This document shows, in pieces, positions 4,856-6,093 of a DNA stretch of 6,093 nucleotides. The position numbers and the translations under genes are program-made. Source of the stretch: Beijerinckiaceae bacterium (lineage in GTDB: Bacteria; Pseudomonadota; Alphaproteobacteria; Rhizobiales; Beijerinckiaceae). Numbering within the stretch: the stretch's first letter is position 1; every line of letters begins with the position of its first letter. The stretch lies in NCBI GenBank assembly GCA_027346205.1, contig DAIESR010000140.1:1-6093 (forward strand). Reading direction: 5' to 3'. The notes under the pieces were generated by a model that saw only the letters and a list, made by a program, of their open reading frames with translations, did no database searches and had not been told where the DNA came from.

Positions 4856-6093
4856 CAACCGATCCCCATTCTTGTTCCGCCGCCGTCAGGCGGCTTATTA
4901 GCGGGTCTTTATGTCTGCCTTCTCGCGTCTGCCGAATGAAGGCTACGAAACGGTGCGCCCAATGATGCCTGGATGTGTCACGCAAATGGCTGAAGCTCGC
5001 CAGCACATTGCCGATGACAATGCCGTCGCGCTTTCCGTCGACCCCAAAGCCCCGCCGCACGCGATAGGCGAAGCGGCAGGCGGGATCGACATTCTCAAGC
5101 CCGGCATGATGGAATTCATGCGCATGGATCACATTTGTCCCGACCTCCCGAGGCCAGAACGCATCCGCCGTCTCTTCCAAAATCACGAGACCACGGCCTT
5201 GCGGACGATCCCGCACGACAGTGTCGGCTGGAATAGCGCCGACCATCTCGTGAGTCTGTCCGCGCCAACTGATCGATCGCGTAAGATACATCAGGCCGCC
5301 GCATTCGGCATAGGTCGGGAGCCCCGCCGCGATCGCGTCCCTCACCTGCCCGCGCAAAGCCGCATTCGCGGCAAGCGCCGCGCCCTGCGTTTCCGGAAAG
5401 CCCCCGCCGATAAAGAGCGCATCGGCTGGCGGCAGCCGCTCATCCTTCAGAGCGTCGAAAAAGATGAGCTTCGCACCAGCGCGCTCGAGCGCCTCGAAAT
5501 CATCGGCGTAATAAAATCCGAAGGCTGCATCCCGCGCTATTGCTATGCGTAGATCGCCGACAGCAGGGGCGTTGCTCGGCACTGGCCCGACCGGCTGACC
5601 AGCCGCGTCGGCAATCCCCATCAAACGATCGAGGTCGACGCCGCGCGCGACGACATCGCGCGTACGTGCGATCGTTTCGGTGAGATCGGATGTCTCACCC
5701 GGCGTCGTCAGACCCAGATGCCGCTCATCGACGCTCAATGCCTCATCGCGGCCGATCGCGCCCAGCACAGGCACATCCGTGTAGCGCTCGAGCGCCTGAC
5801 GAAGCTTATGCTCCTGCCGCGCCAGCCCGACTTTGTTCAAGATCACGCCGCCGAGCCGAACCTGAGGATCGAATGCCGCATAGCCGAGAATCAATGGCGC
5901 AATGCCGCGCATCATCCCCACGACATCAACGACGAGAACGACCGGTGCACCAAGCAGCTTGGCGAGAGCGGCACTGGAATCGCTCCCGGCGGGGTCCACC
6001 CCGTCGTGCAAACCCTTGTTGCCTTCGATCAGCGTCACATTCGCGCGAGACGCACCACGGCGAAACGTGGCCAGGATCTCAGCTTCGCTTTGG
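4833..6093 (-). CDS. dsrN: DsrN-type siroheme amidase (CobB/cobyrinate a,c-diamide synthase family), 5' end missing
   Basis: Glutamine-dependent, ATP-using amidase of the CobB/CobQ family, expected to convert siroheme to siroamide for dissimilatory sulfite reductase in the cytoplasm. The frame stays open to the right edge, giving 419 visible residues. Roughly 70-80 N-terminal residues with the P-loop are missing, and the GTG at 6038 is internal, not the start. Visible residues 23-31 read EGNKGLHDG, the family nucleotide-site motif in a form I associate with DsrN; B12 enzymes usually have EGVMGLFDG. A class I glutaminase domain follows, with GGGFPETQ at about 229-236, the nucleophile Cys in [10 protein letters not shown] (codon 5301-5303) and the catalytic His in ASFSHLRD (codon 4986-4988). 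The stop lies 23 nt inside hemA. The alternative is true CobB for cobalamin synthesis. CysG and the DsrC-like neighbour favour DsrN, but no other cob gene or dsrAB is visible to settle it. Confidence 0.85.
   Translation of the reverse strand, partial: QSEAEILATFRRGASRANVTLIEGNKGLHDGVDPAGSDSSAALAKLLGAPVVLVVDVVGMMRGIAPLILGYAAFDPQVRLGGVILNKVGLARQEHKLRQALERYTDVPVLGAIGRDEALSVDERHLGLTTPGETSDLTETIARTRDVVARGVDLDRLMGIADAAGQPVGPVPSNAPAVGDLRIAIARDAAFGFYYADDFEALERAGAKLIFFDALKDERLPPADALFIGGGFPETQGAALAANAALRGQVRDAIAAGLPTYAECGGLMYLTRSISWRGQTHEMVGAIPADTVVRDRPQGRGLVILEETADAFWPREVGTNVIHAHEFHHAGLENVDPACRFAYRVRRGFGVDGKRDGIVIGNVLASFSHLRDTSRHHWAHRFVAFIRQTREGRHKDPLISRLTAAEQEWGSVDGVPALL
4863..4867 (-). promoter_or_regulatory. 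Shine-Dalgarno of hemA, inside dsrN
   Basis: GGGGA on the minus strand, 7 nt before ATG 4855. It supports ATG over the TTG at 4858 and lies inside the last codons of dsrN, consistent with translational coupling. Confidence 0.6.
4879..4894 (-). other. Small GC-rich hairpin ahead of hemA
   Basis: Perfect 6-bp inverted repeat gccgcc / ggcggc around a 4-nt loop, within the 3' end of dsrN and 11 nt upstream of the hemA Shine-Dalgarno (23 nt before the ATG). It could modulate hemA translation or only reflect GC-rich Ala/Arg codons. There is no T-run, so it is not a terminator. Confidence 0.3.

Noticed and set aside
3443..4939. Very long plus-strand open frame (498 codons) opposite hemA and the start of cysG
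   Set aside because: Its length comes from codon bias of the real minus-strand genes. The translation has no domain signature and crosses a gene boundary.
4911..5552. Plus-strand open frame (213 codons) opposite dsrN
   Set aside because: Lies fully opposite the conserved glutaminase domain; no recognisable protein.
4833..6038. GTG at 6038 as the true start of dsrN
   Set aside because: The frame is open upstream to the window edge, and family members have the P-loop region before this point, so the gene is cut by the window.
4833..6093. Assignment to cobalamin synthesis (CobB)
   Set aside because: Not excluded, but the EGNKGLHDG motif, the adjacent siroheme synthase and the DsrC-family gene favour a siroheme amidase, and no other cob gene is visible.
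1..6093. CRISPR array, tRNA, rRNA, insertion sequence or prophage genes
   Set aside because: No regularly spaced repeats, cloverleaf patterns, rRNA-like sequence, transposase or phage motifs were seen on either strand.

Overview
The window is GC-rich and comes from an alphaproteobacterium, most likely of the order Rhizobiales (Hyphomicrobiales). Two things support this: an ALAS-type (glycine plus succinyl-CoA) hemA with Rhodobacter-like active-site numbering, and an interspersed repeat near the left edge (about 41-88) whose core is typical of Rhizobiales intergenic regions. A sulfur-oxidising member such as a Beijerinckiaceae relative would fit, but the species cannot be fixed from this sequence.

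Six genes lie head to tail on the minus strand, so transcription runs from the right edge leftwards. They are dsrN (cut by the right edge, 6093-4833), an ALAS-type hemA (4855-3569), cysG (3522-2008), an Mrp/ApbC-type P-loop ATPase (2032-899), a small DUF971 protein (874-569) and a DsrC/TusE-family protein without cysteines (533-195). Gaps are 24-46 bp, and two gene pairs overlap (dsrN/hemA by 23 nt, cysG/mrp by 25 nt), so this looks like the distal part of one long operon. Left of the last gene are two small hairpins around its stop codon, then about 190 bp with no convincing gene apart from the repeat.

The genes form a coherent supply module for a siroheme-dependent sulfur pathway. ALAS makes 5-aminolevulinate, the entry compound for tetrapyrroles. 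CysG converts uroporphyrinogen III to siroheme. DsrN is expected to amidate siroheme to siroamide, the cofactor form of reverse-acting dissimilatory sulfite reductase (rDsrAB). The Mrp ATPase and its DUF971 partner probably handle iron-sulfur cluster delivery. The terminal DsrC-like protein lacks both redox cysteines, so it is better seen as a regulatory or structural DsrC relative (the RspA type) than as a sulfur carrier. The catalytic dsr genes (dsrAB, dsrEFH, dsrC, dsrMKJOP) are not in the window and would be expected to the right.

Most notable are the dedicated, somewhat divergent hemA paralogue inside a dsr-type operon, the cysteine-free DsrC protein whose altered C-terminus is encoded by a hairpin, departures from consensus in the NAD-binding part of CysG, and a histidine-rich linker in the Mrp ATPase.
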